NCBI RefSeq assembly: GCF_027484705.1
Contig: NZ_JAIXSL010000015.1
Location: 1 to 64,000 of the forward strand
DNA from: Flavobacterium sp.
Lineage (GTDB): Bacteria > Bacteroidota > Bacteroidia > Flavobacteriales > Flavobacteriaceae
DNA: 64,000 nucleotides
Reading direction: 5' to 3'
This document shows positions 9,805-19,071 of this stretch, piece after piece; positions within the stretch are counted from its first letter, which is position 1, and the number at the start of each line of letters is the position of its first letter. The translations under genes and the position numbers were made by a program. The notes beneath the pieces are model-generated. The model saw nothing but the letters and a program-made list of their open reading frames with translations, did not search any database and had not been told where the DNA came from.

Positions 9805-12009
9805 TTGAAAAAACTATACTACCCTTTAATATTTTTTACAATATGCATTCAGGCACAAATTGTCAATATTCCTGATGCGAATTTTAAGCAGATTTTGGTT
9901 TCGGCTAATTATGATAATCAAATTGCATCAGCCAACGAAGGCGGTGCCTACATGACTATTGACAGTAATAATGATGGGGAAATTCAAGTGGATGAGGCAC
10001 TAATGGTAAGAGGTCTGAATCTTGAAGGTTACAATATCAGTAATCTCACCGGTATAGAATACTTTACGAACCTTATCAACTTAAGCTGTAAACATAATAA
10101 CCTGACACAACTTGACCTTTCGACGCTCGACCATCTGAGCGGACTAAGCTGTTCTTACAACCAACTTACAAGTCTTGTCTTACCTCATTGGGTATGGTAT
10201 TTATATTGCGATCATAATCAATTAACCAGTTTGGATTTGACGAATTCTCCCCATGTTATCAATTTTGATTGCAGTGACAATACACTTACTTCTCTGACTT
10301 TTGCACCAGATAATTTTTACTTGATGCATATCTTTTGCGACAATAACCAATTGACTACATTGAATACGGACGAATTGCATAAATTATATACAGTAAGATG
10401 CCGCAACAATGCGATTACGTCTTTGGATTTTCAGTACAATCCACATTTTTGGGCTTTACTATGTAATGACAACAACCTAAATTTTGTCAATCTAAAAAAT
10501 GGAACCAATATGATTGATGGGAATTTAAGCAATTCTTTCTATAATAATCCGAACTTGAGAAGTATATGTGTCGACGAAACCGAAGAAGATACCATTCTGG
10601 CTTTGTTAGCCCAAAGCAATATGCAGAACGTTTCGGTAAGTACTTATTGCTCGCTTTCGCCTGGGGGTAGTTACAACACCATTGTCGGATCAGTACGTTT
10701 TGATGCCAATGAAGATGGATGTAGTCTAAGCGACCCTGCTCTTCAAAATATGAAGATCGATATTAATGATGGTGTTTCGGCTGGTGCTGCATTTACTTCA
10801 TTAAATGGCGTCTATACTTTCTATGTTCAGCAGCCTAATCTTACGCTTACTCCCGTTTTTGAAAATTCACTTTATTTTACAGTTGATCCAAGCAGTGCGA
10901 CAGTAGATTTCCAATCAAACAATAATAGCATGCAGATCCGAGATTTCTGTGTTAAACCTAATGGTTTTCATCCCGATATAGAAGTGATCATAGCGCCCTT
11001 AACCAACGCACGACCGGGTTTTGACGCCCAGTATAAAATTACCTACAAAAATAAAGGTAATTATGCTTACACGGAAGGCGTTGTAGGTTTGCAGTTCGAT
11101 GATGCTGTTTTAGATTTTGTATCGGCTTCTGAAAACCCATTGACACAAGCTTCGGGTCAAATTAATTGGAATTTCATCAATCTGATGCCTTTCGAATCCA
11201 GAAGTATTGAAGTCACTTTGAATGTCAATGGACCGATGGAAACGCCAGCTGTGAATAATGGAGATTCTTTGAATTATATAGTATCATCATATCCGTCAGA
11301 AGTCGATGAAACGCCACAAGACAATACTTTCGCCTACCATCAAACTGTAGTAGGTTCTTTCGATCCAAACGACAAAACCTGTCTTGAAGGCAATGTGATC
11401 AGCCCCGAAAAGATTGGAGATTACCTGCATTACAGCATCAACTTTGAAAATACAGGAACGGCAACAGCAGAAAAAATCGTAGTGAAAGATAGCATCAACA
11501 CGACAAAATTTGATATTAGTACTTTACAAGTTTTAAGCACTTCGCATCCGGCAGTCACAAAAATTACAGGAAACAAAGTGGAGTTTATGTTTGACAATAT
11601 CAATCTGGCCCCGACCTTTCATGGCAATGTCGTTTTTAAAATCAAAACCAAAACCGGTCTTACAATTGGCAGTAACGTTTCGAACCAAGCGCAAATTTAT
11701 TTCGATTATAACTTCCCGGTGGCAACCAATACGGCGACTTCTACATTCCAACTGTTAAAGACAACAACTTTCGATGCGGATCATGCTATTGCGGTTTACC
11801 CAAATCCAACGAAATATCAAGTTTCTGTTAGTGCCGATAATACTATAAAATCAATACAGCTTTTTGATGCGCAAGGAAGAATCATCAATTCTCGTTTGGT
11901 CAATGATTCAAAAACAAATCTCGATATCAGCACGTATGTTAAAGGAATTTACTTCCTCAAAGTGCTTACAGACAAAGGAAGCAAAGTCGAGAAAATTATT
12001 AAAGAATAA
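9805..12009 (+). CDS. Large secreted LRR protein with EF-hand loop and T9SS sorting domain
   Basis: A 734-residue protein with a TTG start (MKKLYYPLIFFTICIQAQ, a clear signal peptide with no better start nearby). Modules in order: IVNIPDANFK start; canonical EF-hand loop at residues 53-64 (9961-9996); about seven 21-residue Cys-containing LRRs (about 85-245); a capping stretch ending STYCSLSPGGSYNTI; a CNA-B/SD-repeat-like beta domain with DANEDGC (about 292-375); a DUF11-like region (PDIEVIIAPLTNARPGFDA, then SFDPNDKTCLEG and YLHYSINFENTGTATAE); and a type-A T9SS domain (VYPNPTKYQVSV to the end). Secreted surface protein of unknown ligand. It precedes the first kinase-regulator pair but is separated from it by a terminator. 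Confidence 0.88.
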   Translation: MKKLYYPLIFFTICIQAQIVNIPDANFKQILVSANYDNQIASANEGGAYMTIDSNNDGEIQVDEALMVRGLNLEGYNISNLTGIEYFTNLINLSCKHNNLTQLDLSTLDHLSGLSCSYNQLTSLVLPHWVWYLYCDHNQLTSLDLTNSPHVINFDCSDNTLTSLTFAPDNFYLMHIFCDNNQLTTLNTDELHKLYTVRCRNNAITSLDFQYNPHFWALLCNDNNLNFVNLKNGTNMIDGNLSNSFYNNPNLRSICVDETEEDTILALLAQSNMQNVSVSTYCSLSPGGSYNTIVGSVRFDANEDGCSLSDPALQNMKIDINDGVSAGAAFTSLNGVYTFYVQQPNLTLTPVFENSLYFTVDPSSATVDFQSNNNSMQIRDFCVKPNGFHPDIEVIIAPLTNARPGFDAQYKITYKNKGNYAYTEGVVGLQFDDAVLDFVSASENPLTQASGQINWNFINLMPFESRSIEVTLNVNGPMETPAVNNGDSLNYIVSSYPSEVDETPQDNTFAYHQTVVGSFDPNDKTCLEGNVISPEKIGDYLHYSINFENTGTATAEKIVVKDSINTTKFDISTLQVLSTSHPAVTKITGNKVEFMFDNINLAPTFHGNVVFKIKTKTGLTIGSNVSNQAQIYFDYNFPVATNTATSTFQLLKTTTFDADHAIAVYPNPTKYQVSVSADNTIKSIQLFDAQGRIINSRLVNDSKTNLDISTYVKGIYFLKVLTDKGSKVEKIIKE

Positions 12010-12034
12010 TTCTGGCTTCGCCCTATTTTACAAG

Positions 12035-12073
12035 CCTTTCAGTTCCTTAAAAACGAGTTGAAAGGTTTTTTTA
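12035..12073 (+). terminator. Terminator between LRR gene and kinase 1
   Basis: CCTTTCAGTT pairs with AGTTGAAAGG (two G-T wobbles) and is followed by seven T. It separates the first LRR gene from the first kinase gene. Confidence 0.75.
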
Positions 12074-12103
12074 TATAAGCCTGTAAAAGGAATAATAGGT
12101 GAA

Positions 12104-12140
12104 AACGCCCAGTTACTAAGTCAAACGCAGCTATTACTAA
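12104..12140 (+). promoter_or_regulatory. Direct repeat upstream of kinase 1 promoter (candidate LytTR site)
   Basis: AACGC...TTACTAA occurs twice: AACGC at 12104 with TTACTAA at 12113, and AACGC at 12124 with TTACTAA at 12134. The period of 20-21 bases is two helical turns. LytTR regulators typically bind imperfect direct repeats about two turns apart just upstream of a promoter. The downstream copy overlaps the TCAAA-N9-TACT motif and ends 30 bases before the -7 box. Binding is inferred. Confidence 0.45.
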
Positions 12141-12170
12141 ATGGCTTCATTTTTTACAATGATGTTCGAC

Positions 12171-12178
12171 TATATTTG
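12171..12178 (+). promoter_or_regulatory. Putative -7 box for kinase 1
   Basis: TATATTTG is an exact TAnnTTTG match. The in-frame TTG at 12181 is only 2 bases away and would lie before the expected transcript start, so the GTG at 12202 is preferred as start codon. Confidence 0.5.
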
Positions 12179-12201
12179 AATTGAAATTAAATCGGACTGT
12201 T

Positions 12202-14142
12202 GTGAAAAATACAAACTACTTATCGCTTCTTATTTTGCTTACAGGCATGAGCGTGTTTGCACAAACCTCTTCCACGGCGGTTGATAGTTTGAAACGCGTG
12301 CTTTCGGTAGTCAAAATTGATACGGCCAAAGTCAATGTCCTGAATTCGATTGCCGACAAATACAAAGAATCCAATCCGGATTCTACGGCTTCGTATGCTT
12401 TGAAAGCTGCGGCTTTATCACAAAAACTCGATTACGATTTCGGGCTGGCCAATGCGCTTGTCAATTCTGGAAATTCCAATATCATTTTAGGTAATTATCG
12501 CAAAGCCAACGAATATTTCGCAAAAGCCCAAGCCGTTTTTGAAACTTTATTAAATGCCAATACGGAAATCGAAACCAAGCGCATCCAAAACGGTTTGGCA
12601 AGGGCTTTTGCAAGCCAAGGCATCGTGTTTTCGCAGGAAAGCAATTATTATATGGCGCTCGAAATGTATCAGAAAGCTTTGAAAATCTACCTCGATATAG
12701 GGCAGAAGATCAATATTTCTAAAGCGTACAACAATATCGGTATCGTTTATAAATCCCAGCAAAACAATGCGAAGGCACTTGAATATTTTAAGAAGGCGTT
12801 CAAGTTGCAAGAAGAAATAGGCGAGCAGACCGCAGCGGTGACGCTGACCAATATCGGTGTGATTTATGCCGAGCAAGGCAACAAAACCCAAGCGTTTCAG
12901 TATTATCAAAAAGCCGAAAGGCTGTTCCAAAAAATGGACAACAAACGCGGTTTTGCTTTGCTGAACAACTACTTTGGCGATTATTACAAAGCACAAAAAG
13001 ACTACACCAAAGCCACACAATATTACACCACGGCTTTGTCGATGTATGAGGAAATGCAGAGCAAATTCGGCGCATCCTTAGCGTTATACAATCTCGGGCA
13101 ACTCCATCGCGACCTCAAAAAATACGATGAGGCGCTTGTCTTTGCGAACAAATCTTTAGAATATGCCAAAGCAATCGGCATTTTAGATCAGACTTACCAT
13201 TCTGAAAAATTACTTAGTGAATTGTACGGTGATCAAAACAACCTCGAATTGTCGTTTTTCCATTACAAGAATTACATCGCGGCGCGCGACAGCATTACGA
13301 ACCAGGAAAACAACAAAAAAATCCTGCGCTCGGAAATGGAATCGGAGTACAAAAGAAAAACTGCCGTCCTTTCGGAGCGTGCCAAACGAAATACGCAGTT
13401 TACGATCTTCTCGATCATCGGTGTCTTATTGTTGGCCGGATTGATTTTCGTGACTTACAATCGCCGACAAATCAAACGCCGGTTGACGTTGCAGAAAGAA
13501 GTGGCCGAATACGAACAGAAAGCTTTGCATTTGCAGATGAATCCGCATTTTGTGTTCAATTGTCTTGGATCGATTTCGAGTTTTATTGTGCAGAACGGAA
13601 CGGATTCGGCTTTGAAATATTTGTCGAAGTTTTCAAAATTGATGCGGCTTACCCTTGAATATTCGAAAGGTTCTTTGATTCCGATTGATAAGGAAATCGA
13701 GAGCTTACAGAATTACCTCGAATTGGAGCAGTTGCGGTTTCACAATAAGTTTACGTTTGAAATCCACTCCAGTGATAAAGTCGAATTCAATATGGGCATT
13801 CCGCCACTTTTGATTCAGCCTTTCGTAGAAAATGCGATCCTGCATGGTTTGGTTCCCAAAGAAGGCAACGGAACAATCGAAGTCCATTTCGATGTGCAGA
13901 ACGGACAATTCATCTGCAGCATTTCAGACGACGGCATCGGACTCTCAAAATCGAAACATCTGAAAGAAGATTCGGTGACGGCGCACAAATCGATGGCGCT
14001 TGAAATCACCAAAAAAAGGCTCGAAATTATGGAAGCCACGACCTTGAAATCAGCACAGATTGACATTAAGGAACTGACGAGCAACAATGAAGTCACAGGA
14101 ACAAAAGTGATTTTAAGATTACCTATCCAATACATACAATAA
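12202..14142 (+). CDS. TPR-containing LytS-type sensor histidine kinase (copy 1)
   Basis: A 646-residue protein if started at GTG 12202 (signal peptide MKNTNYLSLLILLTGMSVFA); a TTG at 12181 would add seven residues but lies at the -7 box. Numbering from that TTG: a periplasmic array of about six to seven TPR units (35-370), one membrane helix (about 406-426), then a short coiled coil and a His_kinase domain of the LytS/YehU type with H456 in LQMNPHFVFNCLGS. The HATPase N-box is PFVENAILHG (N551) and the G-box SDDGIG; all key residues are intact. It probably autophosphorylates and passes phosphate to the regulator at 14160, 17 bases downstream. It is a clear paralogue of the kinase at 19072. 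The signal is unknown; TPRs suggest a protein or peptide partner. Confidence 0.9.
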   Translation: MKNTNYLSLLILLTGMSVFAQTSSTAVDSLKRVLSVVKIDTAKVNVLNSIADKYKESNPDSTASYALKAAALSQKLDYDFGLANALVNSGNSNIILGNYRKANEYFAKAQAVFETLLNANTEIETKRIQNGLARAFASQGIVFSQESNYYMALEMYQKALKIYLDIGQKINISKAYNNIGIVYKSQQNNAKALEYFKKAFKLQEEIGEQTAAVTLTNIGVIYAEQGNKTQAFQYYQKAERLFQKMDNKRGFALLNNYFGDYYKAQKDYTKATQYYTTALSMYEEMQSKFGASLALYNLGQLHRDLKKYDEALVFANKSLEYAKAIGILDQTYHSEKLLSELYGDQNNLELSFFHYKNYIAARDSITNQENNKKILRSEMESEYKRKTAVLSERAKRNTQFTIFSIIGVLLLAGLIFVTYNRRQIKRRLTLQKEVAEYEQKALHLQMNPHFVFNCLGSISSFIVQNGTDSALKYLSKFSKLMRLTLEYSKGSLIPIDKEIESLQNYLELEQLRFHNKFTFEIHSSDKVEFNMGIPPLLIQPFVENAILHGLVPKEGNGTIEVHFDVQNGQFICSISDDGIGLSKSKHLKEDSVTAHKSMALEITKKRLEIMEATTLKSAQIDIKELTSNNEVTGTKVILRLPIQYIQ

Positions 14143-14159
14143 AAACAAACCATAAAAAT

Positions 14160-14921
14160 ATGATCACAGCCATACTCATAGACGACGACAAACATTTACG
14201 CGAAGGCCTTAAAGCACTGCTCGCGCGCTACACCAATGACATCAACATCATCGGGGAAGCCGAAAGCGTGAAGACCGGAATCATCGCAATTGAAAAGTTG
14301 CAACCACAGGTGATTTTTCTCGACATTCATTTGAGTGACGGAACCGGTTTCGATATTCTCGAACGTCTGAAAAAAACCAATGGAAAAATCGCCTCGCACA
14401 TCGTTTTTATTACCGCGCACGAAAAATATGCGGTGAAAGCGTTTAAGTTCAGCGCGCTCGATTTTATCCTCAAACCCATCGATCCTGAGGAATTGCAGGA
14501 TACGATGATGAAGATCAAAGCCATTTCATCGTCTACCAAATCGTTCGATCATATCGATTTGTTGCTCGAGAACATTCGCAGGAAAGTCGATAATTTCAAA
14601 CGCATCGCGCTGTCGACCAGCGACGGCATCCATCTTTTTGACGTGGCCGACATCATCCGACTGGAAGCCAAAGGGAATTATACCGAGTTTTTCATTAAGA
14701 ACCATAAACCGGTACTGATTTCGAAAACGCTCAAAGAATATGAGGAAATGCTGACCGAGCATGGGTTTGAACGCATTCACCAATCGCATCTGATCAATCT
14801 GTCGTTTCTGAAATCGTACATCAAGACCGATGGCGGTTATGTGATTATGGCCGACAACACCAACATTCCGATTGCGCAGAGTAAAAGGGAAAAATTGCAG
14901 GAACTGATTAAGGCACTTTAA
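14160..14921 (+). CDS. LytTR-family response regulator (copy 1)
   Basis: A 253-residue protein. The receiver domain (1 to about 120) has the acidic pair in LIDDD, phosphoacceptor D55 (VIFLDIHL), T/S in FITAHE and K105 (ILKPID). A linker with LLLENIRRKVDNFKRIAL leads to a LytTR DNA-binding domain (about 150-253: DIIRLEAKGNYTEFF, ISKTLKEYEEML, FERIHQSHLINL). It is encoded 17 bases after kinase 1 and ends 39 bases before a giant LRR gene with no terminator between them, so kinase, regulator and LRR protein are likely one transcript. Very similar to the regulator at 21077. Confidence 0.93.
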   Translation: MITAILIDDDKHLREGLKALLARYTNDINIIGEAESVKTGIIAIEKLQPQVIFLDIHLSDGTGFDILERLKKTNGKIASHIVFITAHEKYAVKAFKFSALDFILKPIDPEELQDTMMKIKAISSSTKSFDHIDLLLENIRRKVDNFKRIALSTSDGIHLFDVADIIRLEAKGNYTEFFIKNHKPVLISKTLKEYEEMLTEHGFERIHQSHLINLSFLKSYIKTDGGYVIMADNTNIPIAQSKREKLQELIKAL

Positions 14922-14960
14922 AAAACAGAACTCATGAACACACTATACAACACCGACAAT

Positions 14961-17900
14961 ATGAAAAAAACGCTATGGTTACTGCTGATGTTTACCGGGA
15001 TGGTAAATGCGCAACCTGTTATCAACACGCCGACACCGTATCAAGTTTGCGATGACAATACCAATGGTATTGCGGCTTTTGATATTAATGTTAAAACGCC
15101 TACCATCATCACTCAAGCGGGTACTTTGGTTTCTTATCATAGAACCTCAGAAGACGCTCAAGCAGGAATTAATTCCATTGATTTAGCGGAGCCGTTTACC
15201 AATACCACGCCTTTCAATCAGACTATTTACATCAGGGCGTGGGACGTTGCTGACCCGGGCCTTCCTTCGTTTACTACTTTAAGTTTGATTGTCAGTCAAA
15301 AGCCTTCGGTTAGTATGTTCAATAACACAAATTGTGTAGGATTTGATATTACGGTGACAACAACAGCAAGTCCTCCAGGTTTGTACAACTATTTCTATAC
15401 AACACCTGTTGGGTTTACGAATCCTGGTAGTGTAACTTCTTTTAATACAAATGTTGAAGGTTATTACAGCGTGATCGCTACAGATGCTGCATCGGGTTGC
15501 GTCTCCAGTCAAGCAGCAGTGTATGTTTCTTTTATTCCAAGTCCAGTAGTGACCGTAAATGCCACTTCTATTTGTGATGGCAATCCGGCAATCGTATCCA
15601 CTTCGGTAAGTTCAGGTAATTCGCTTACTTATGTTTGGACAAATTTTCCAGCGGCCGCCATAGATCCTGGTAATGTTGGCAGTTTTTCAACTTTGGCTGC
15701 AGGCAGCTACTCTGTTGTTGCTATTGATGGCGGCACCGGATGCACCTCCAATACAGTTTCTGTAGAGGTGTTCAATCAAACTAGTGTAACACCTACATTT
15801 TCAATCCCGCCTTCGGTTTGTGCTGGTTTTGAATTGCCCACCACTTCCGATGATGGATTTGCAGGAACTTGGTCACCAACTTTAGACACCACGGGAACTT
15901 ATATTTTCACTCCATCAGTCGGACAATGTGCCAGTACTTATTCGACATTGATTACGGTGATCAGTGGCATCAATGCCAATCAGGCGCCAGACTTGGTTCA
16001 GAATAGTGCGACTAACAATGCTGTTTTCGATTTGACGAGCCAAAATAGTATTATCAACAGTGATACGAATGTACAATTTACCTTCTTTGCGAGTCTGGCA
16101 GAGGCCGAAAGTAATAGTAATCCGATCGGAAATCCGACCACTTACGTCAATACCAGCAGTCCGCAAACCATCGGAATTAGGGTTTTCGACCCAGCCTCAC
16201 CCAATTGTGCCAATATCACAAGTTTTAAATTGATCATCAATAATCCGAATAACGTATATATTCCTGATGCCAATTTCAAAGCTAGAATAATTGCCTTCGG
16301 AGTAGATACTAATTTCGACAATGAAATTCAAGTTACAGAAGCTGCTGCCTATAGCGGTGAGTTGAATGTCAGTTATGCGCTTATCGCTAATTTGACCGGA
16401 ATTGAAGCGTTTACCAACCTTACTGTTTTGAGATGCAATAATAATAATTTGAGCAGCTTTAGTGTTAATGGTTTGACTTCCTTGACTTATCTGGACTGTT
16501 CTTACAACCAGTTGACTACACTAAATTTAGTAAATTTTCCAAACCTGAAATTTCTTTATTGTTCCAACAACTTGTTGACTGCTCTTGATATTACGGCTTT
16601 CCCTCAATTGGAAGAACTGAACTGTTCTTTAAATCAGCTGACATCACTCAATGTTGCTCCTTTATCGATTTTAAAGAAATTAGTTTGCAATTTTAATTCA
16701 ATTCATACTTTAAGTTTAAATGACTTGCCCAATTTTGAGTATCTTGAATATGAATACAACCAAAGTACATCGATTACTTTTTCTAACGTGCCTAACATGA
16801 AATACTTAGATTGCTCTTTAAATTTTTACATCACGAATTTAGATTTAAGCGCGTTGCCTTTGCTAGAACACCTGGATTGTAGATATAATTCGTTGTCAGC
16901 ATTGAATATGACCGGTTTGTCGAGTTTGAATTATCTTGATTGCAGTGTAAATCAATTTACTACGATAGATATTTCTGGATTAAATAATTTAGCGACCTTT
17001 TATGCTTACAATAATTATTTCGCCACAATAGATTTAACCAACCATCCAAGTTTATTGTCTGTTAGTATTGATAACAATCAATTAACCACTTTAGATTTTA
17101 CGGGTTCCAATAATGTGACCAGTATTAGTTGTAATAACAACCTTTTAACCAGCCTGAACATCAGCGGATTGATCAGTCTAAACAGTTTATACTGTCAATA
17201 CAATCAATTGTCAGCCATTGATTTTACAGGATTAAAGGGTCTTACTTACTTACTATGCGATCATAATTTATTGACGAGTTTGGATTTTTCTACAGCCATT
17301 AACTTACGGGCTTTGAGCTGTTCTTACAACAATTTGAGCAGTATCAATATCAAAAACGGGAATCCTTACATTGATACCAACAGCTATTATAACTGGAGCC
17401 AAAATCCGATTTTGACTTTTATCTGTACTGATGAAGCAAAATTAACCGCTATTGGTCTGATTTTAAGTCAAAGTACGAATGTCAATAATGGGAATGTCGT
17501 ATTCAATACTTATTGTTCGTTCGTTCCCGGTGGCTATTACAATTCGATCACAGGACAAATTAAACTGGATGCCAACAACAACGGTTGCGACTCCAATGAT
17601 TTGCCAAAACAATTTATAAAAGTAAAAATCAACGACGGCGGAAATCAAGGTGCGACATTCACTGATGCTGAAGGAAATTATAACTTCTATACGACGGCAG
17701 GAAATTTGAACATCACACCTGAAACTGAAAATCCTACGTGGTTTAACTTTTCGCCACCCATCGCGACGTTTTCTTTTCCGAGTATTGATCAAAGTATCAA
17801 TACACAAAACTTCTGCATCGTGCCGAACGGCAGCCATCAGGATTTAGAAGTGGTCATCGAACCGATTGATATAGCCATACCGGGCGATAATGCCACTTAT

Positions 17901-18875
17901 AAAATGGTATACCGAAACAAAGGAAACCTGACAGTTTCGGGCAACGTAACTTTCAATTATGACGATGCGCTTTTGGATTTCGTGTCAGCAACCCTGGCGC
18001 CCAATGCTCAAAATACAGGCGTTTTAAACTGGAATTATACCGATTTATTACCTTTTGAAAGCAGAAGTTTTTATGTCACGCTGCATGTGAATTCGCCAGC
18101 CGCAAGCGTTGGGACTATTTTAGATTTCAGTGCTTCACTAAATCCGGTAGCGATTGATGAAAATCCGGCCGACAATCAGTTTACTTACCACGAAACCGTT
18201 GCGGCTTTGGTTGACCCGAATTCGATTACTTGTATTGAGGGAACGGCAGTCGCTCCAGTTGAAATTGGAAACTACTTACATTATGTGGTGAATTTTGAGA
18301 ATACAGGAACTTATCTTGCCCAGAATGTCGTGATCAGAATCGAAATTGATACTACAAAATATGATATCAACAGCGTACAATTGTTAAGCGCTTCGCATCA
18401 TTGCTATACGCGAATTGCGGGCAATATTGTAGAATTTATTTTTGAAGGAATTGATCTTGACGCCAAAAGTGGCAATCCGCCCGTAGGAGGTCATGGCGAT
18501 ATTTTATTCAAAATTAGGACTAATAATGATTTGGTCGTCAATAATGTCGTGTCGAAAGTAGCCAATATTTATTTTGATTACAGCCTTCCGGTAACAACCA
18601 ATACAGCAGAAACCGTTTTCGCCACATTAAGCAACGCCGGATTTGATTTGGATCAGAGCATCAGCGTGTATCCGAATCCGACAACTTCTAAAATCAATAT
18701 TCAGGCGGATACCGATATCCAAATGGTTTCTTTGTATGATGTTCAGGGTCGCGTACTGCAAACGGTTTTAGGCAATCAGAAAGTATTAGACACCGTCAGC
18801 CAATCCAACGGAATCTACTTCCTCAAAATCACTACTGAAAAAGGAAGCAAAGTAGTGAAGGTCGTGAAGCAATAA
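14961..18875 (+). CDS. Giant secreted Ig-like/LRR protein with T9SS sorting domain
   Basis: A 1304-residue protein. The frame opens at 14934, but the ATG at 14961 gives a proper signal peptide (MKKTLWLLLMFTGMVNA). Residues about 20-430 are beta-rich Ig/PKD-like modules of the kind seen in flavobacterial adhesins (GCVSSQAAV, GGTGCTSNTV). The paralogue start NVYIPDANFKARI then appears internally at about 434, followed by an EF-hand-like loop (16305-16340), about fifteen 21-residue Cys-containing LRRs, a CNA-B-like domain, the DUF11-like region (VDPNSITCIEG, YLHYVVNFENTGT) and a T9SS domain (VYPNPTTSKINI). It looks like an LRR paralogue with an adhesin N-terminus added in front. A terminator follows. 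Probable surface adhesin; the ligand is unknown. Confidence 0.88.
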   Translation: MKKTLWLLLMFTGMVNAQPVINTPTPYQVCDDNTNGIAAFDINVKTPTIITQAGTLVSYHRTSEDAQAGINSIDLAEPFTNTTPFNQTIYIRAWDVADPGLPSFTTLSLIVSQKPSVSMFNNTNCVGFDITVTTTASPPGLYNYFYTTPVGFTNPGSVTSFNTNVEGYYSVIATDAASGCVSSQAAVYVSFIPSPVVTVNATSICDGNPAIVSTSVSSGNSLTYVWTNFPAAAIDPGNVGSFSTLAAGSYSVVAIDGGTGCTSNTVSVEVFNQTSVTPTFSIPPSVCAGFELPTTSDDGFAGTWSPTLDTTGTYIFTPSVGQCASTYSTLITVISGINANQAPDLVQNSATNNAVFDLTSQNSIINSDTNVQFTFFASLAEAESNSNPIGNPTTYVNTSSPQTIGIRVFDPASPNCANITSFKLIINNPNNVYIPDANFKARIIAFGVDTNFDNEIQVTEAAAYSGELNVSYALIANLTGIEAFTNLTVLRCNNNNLSSFSVNGLTSLTYLDCSYNQLTTLNLVNFPNLKFLYCSNNLLTALDITAFPQLEELNCSLNQLTSLNVAPLSILKKLVCNFNSIHTLSLNDLPNFEYLEYEYNQSTSITFSNVPNMKYLDCSLNFYITNLDLSALPLLEHLDCRYNSLSALNMTGLSSLNYLDCSVNQFTTIDISGLNNLATFYAYNNYFATIDLTNHPSLLSVSIDNNQLTTLDFTGSNNVTSISCNNNLLTSLNISGLISLNSLYCQYNQLSAIDFTGLKGLTYLLCDHNLLTSLDFSTAINLRALSCSYNNLSSINIKNGNPYIDTNSYYNWSQNPILTFICTDEAKLTAIGLILSQSTNVNNGNVVFNTYCSFVPGGYYNSITGQIKLDANNNGCDSNDLPKQFIKVKINDGGNQGATFTDAEGNYNFYTTAGNLNITPETENPTWFNFSPPIATFSFPSIDQSINTQNFCIVPNGSHQDLEVVIEPIDIAIPGDNATYKMVYRNKGNLTVSGNVTFNYDDALLDFVSATLAPNAQNTGVLNWNYTDLLPFESRSFYVTLHVNSPAASVGTILDFSASLNPVAIDENPADNQFTYHETVAALVDPNSITCIEGTAVAPVEIGNYLHYVVNFENTGTYLAQNVVIRIEIDTTKYDINSVQLLSASHHCYTRIAGNIVEFIFEGIDLDAKSGNPPVGGHGDILFKIRTNNDLVVNNVVSKVANIYFDYSLPVTTNTAETVFATLSNAGFDLDQSISVYPNPTTSKINIQADTDIQMVSLYDVQGRVLQTVLGNQKVLDTVSQSNGIYFLKITTEKGSKVVKVVKQ

Positions 18876-18899
18876 GATTTTTTAGTTAGTTATTTTGAA

Positions 18900-18934
18900 A
18901 CCTTTCAGGTCGTTTTGATCTGAAAGGTTTTTTG
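18900..18934 (+). terminator. Strong terminator after giant LRR gene
   Basis: AACCTTTCAGGTC pairs with GATCTGAAAGGTT over 13 bases with one wobble, loop GTTTT, followed by a T run. It closes the kinase 1 / regulator 1 / LRR unit. Confidence 0.9.
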
Positions 18935-18974
18935 CTTTTTCTAAGTTTGTAGTTGCAATATTTAATATTCTCGG

Positions 18975-18994
18975 TCAAATCATACCTATACTCA
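18975..18994 (+). promoter_or_regulatory. Spaced motif TCAAA-N9-TACTCA upstream of kinase 2
   Basis: TCAAA at 18975 and TACTCA at 18989 have the same 14-base spacing as TCAAA/TACTAA at 12121/12135 before kinase 1. A second TCAAA follows exactly 20 bases later at 18995. Relative to the -7 box it lies 20 bases (two turns) further upstream than at kinase 1. Candidate LytTR site; inference from a short motif. Confidence 0.35.
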
Positions 18995-19044
18995 TCAAAA
19001 TCTATGATATCTTCATTGGCCTTATATTAAGTAATTGGAAGTAT

Positions 19045-19052
19045 TACATTTG
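19045..19052 (+). promoter_or_regulatory. Putative -7 box for kinase 2
   Basis: TACATTTG matches TAnnTTTG and ends 19 bases before the ATG at 19072. No convincing -33 TTTG at the usual spacing, which would fit an activator-dependent promoter. Confidence 0.45.
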
Positions 19053-19071
19053 CTTATCAATCATTAGCAAA

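Noticed and set aside
12181-12201. TTG at 12181 as start of kinase 1
   Set aside because: It lies 2 bases after the -7 box and so before the expected transcript start; GTG 12202 gives a cleaner signal peptide.
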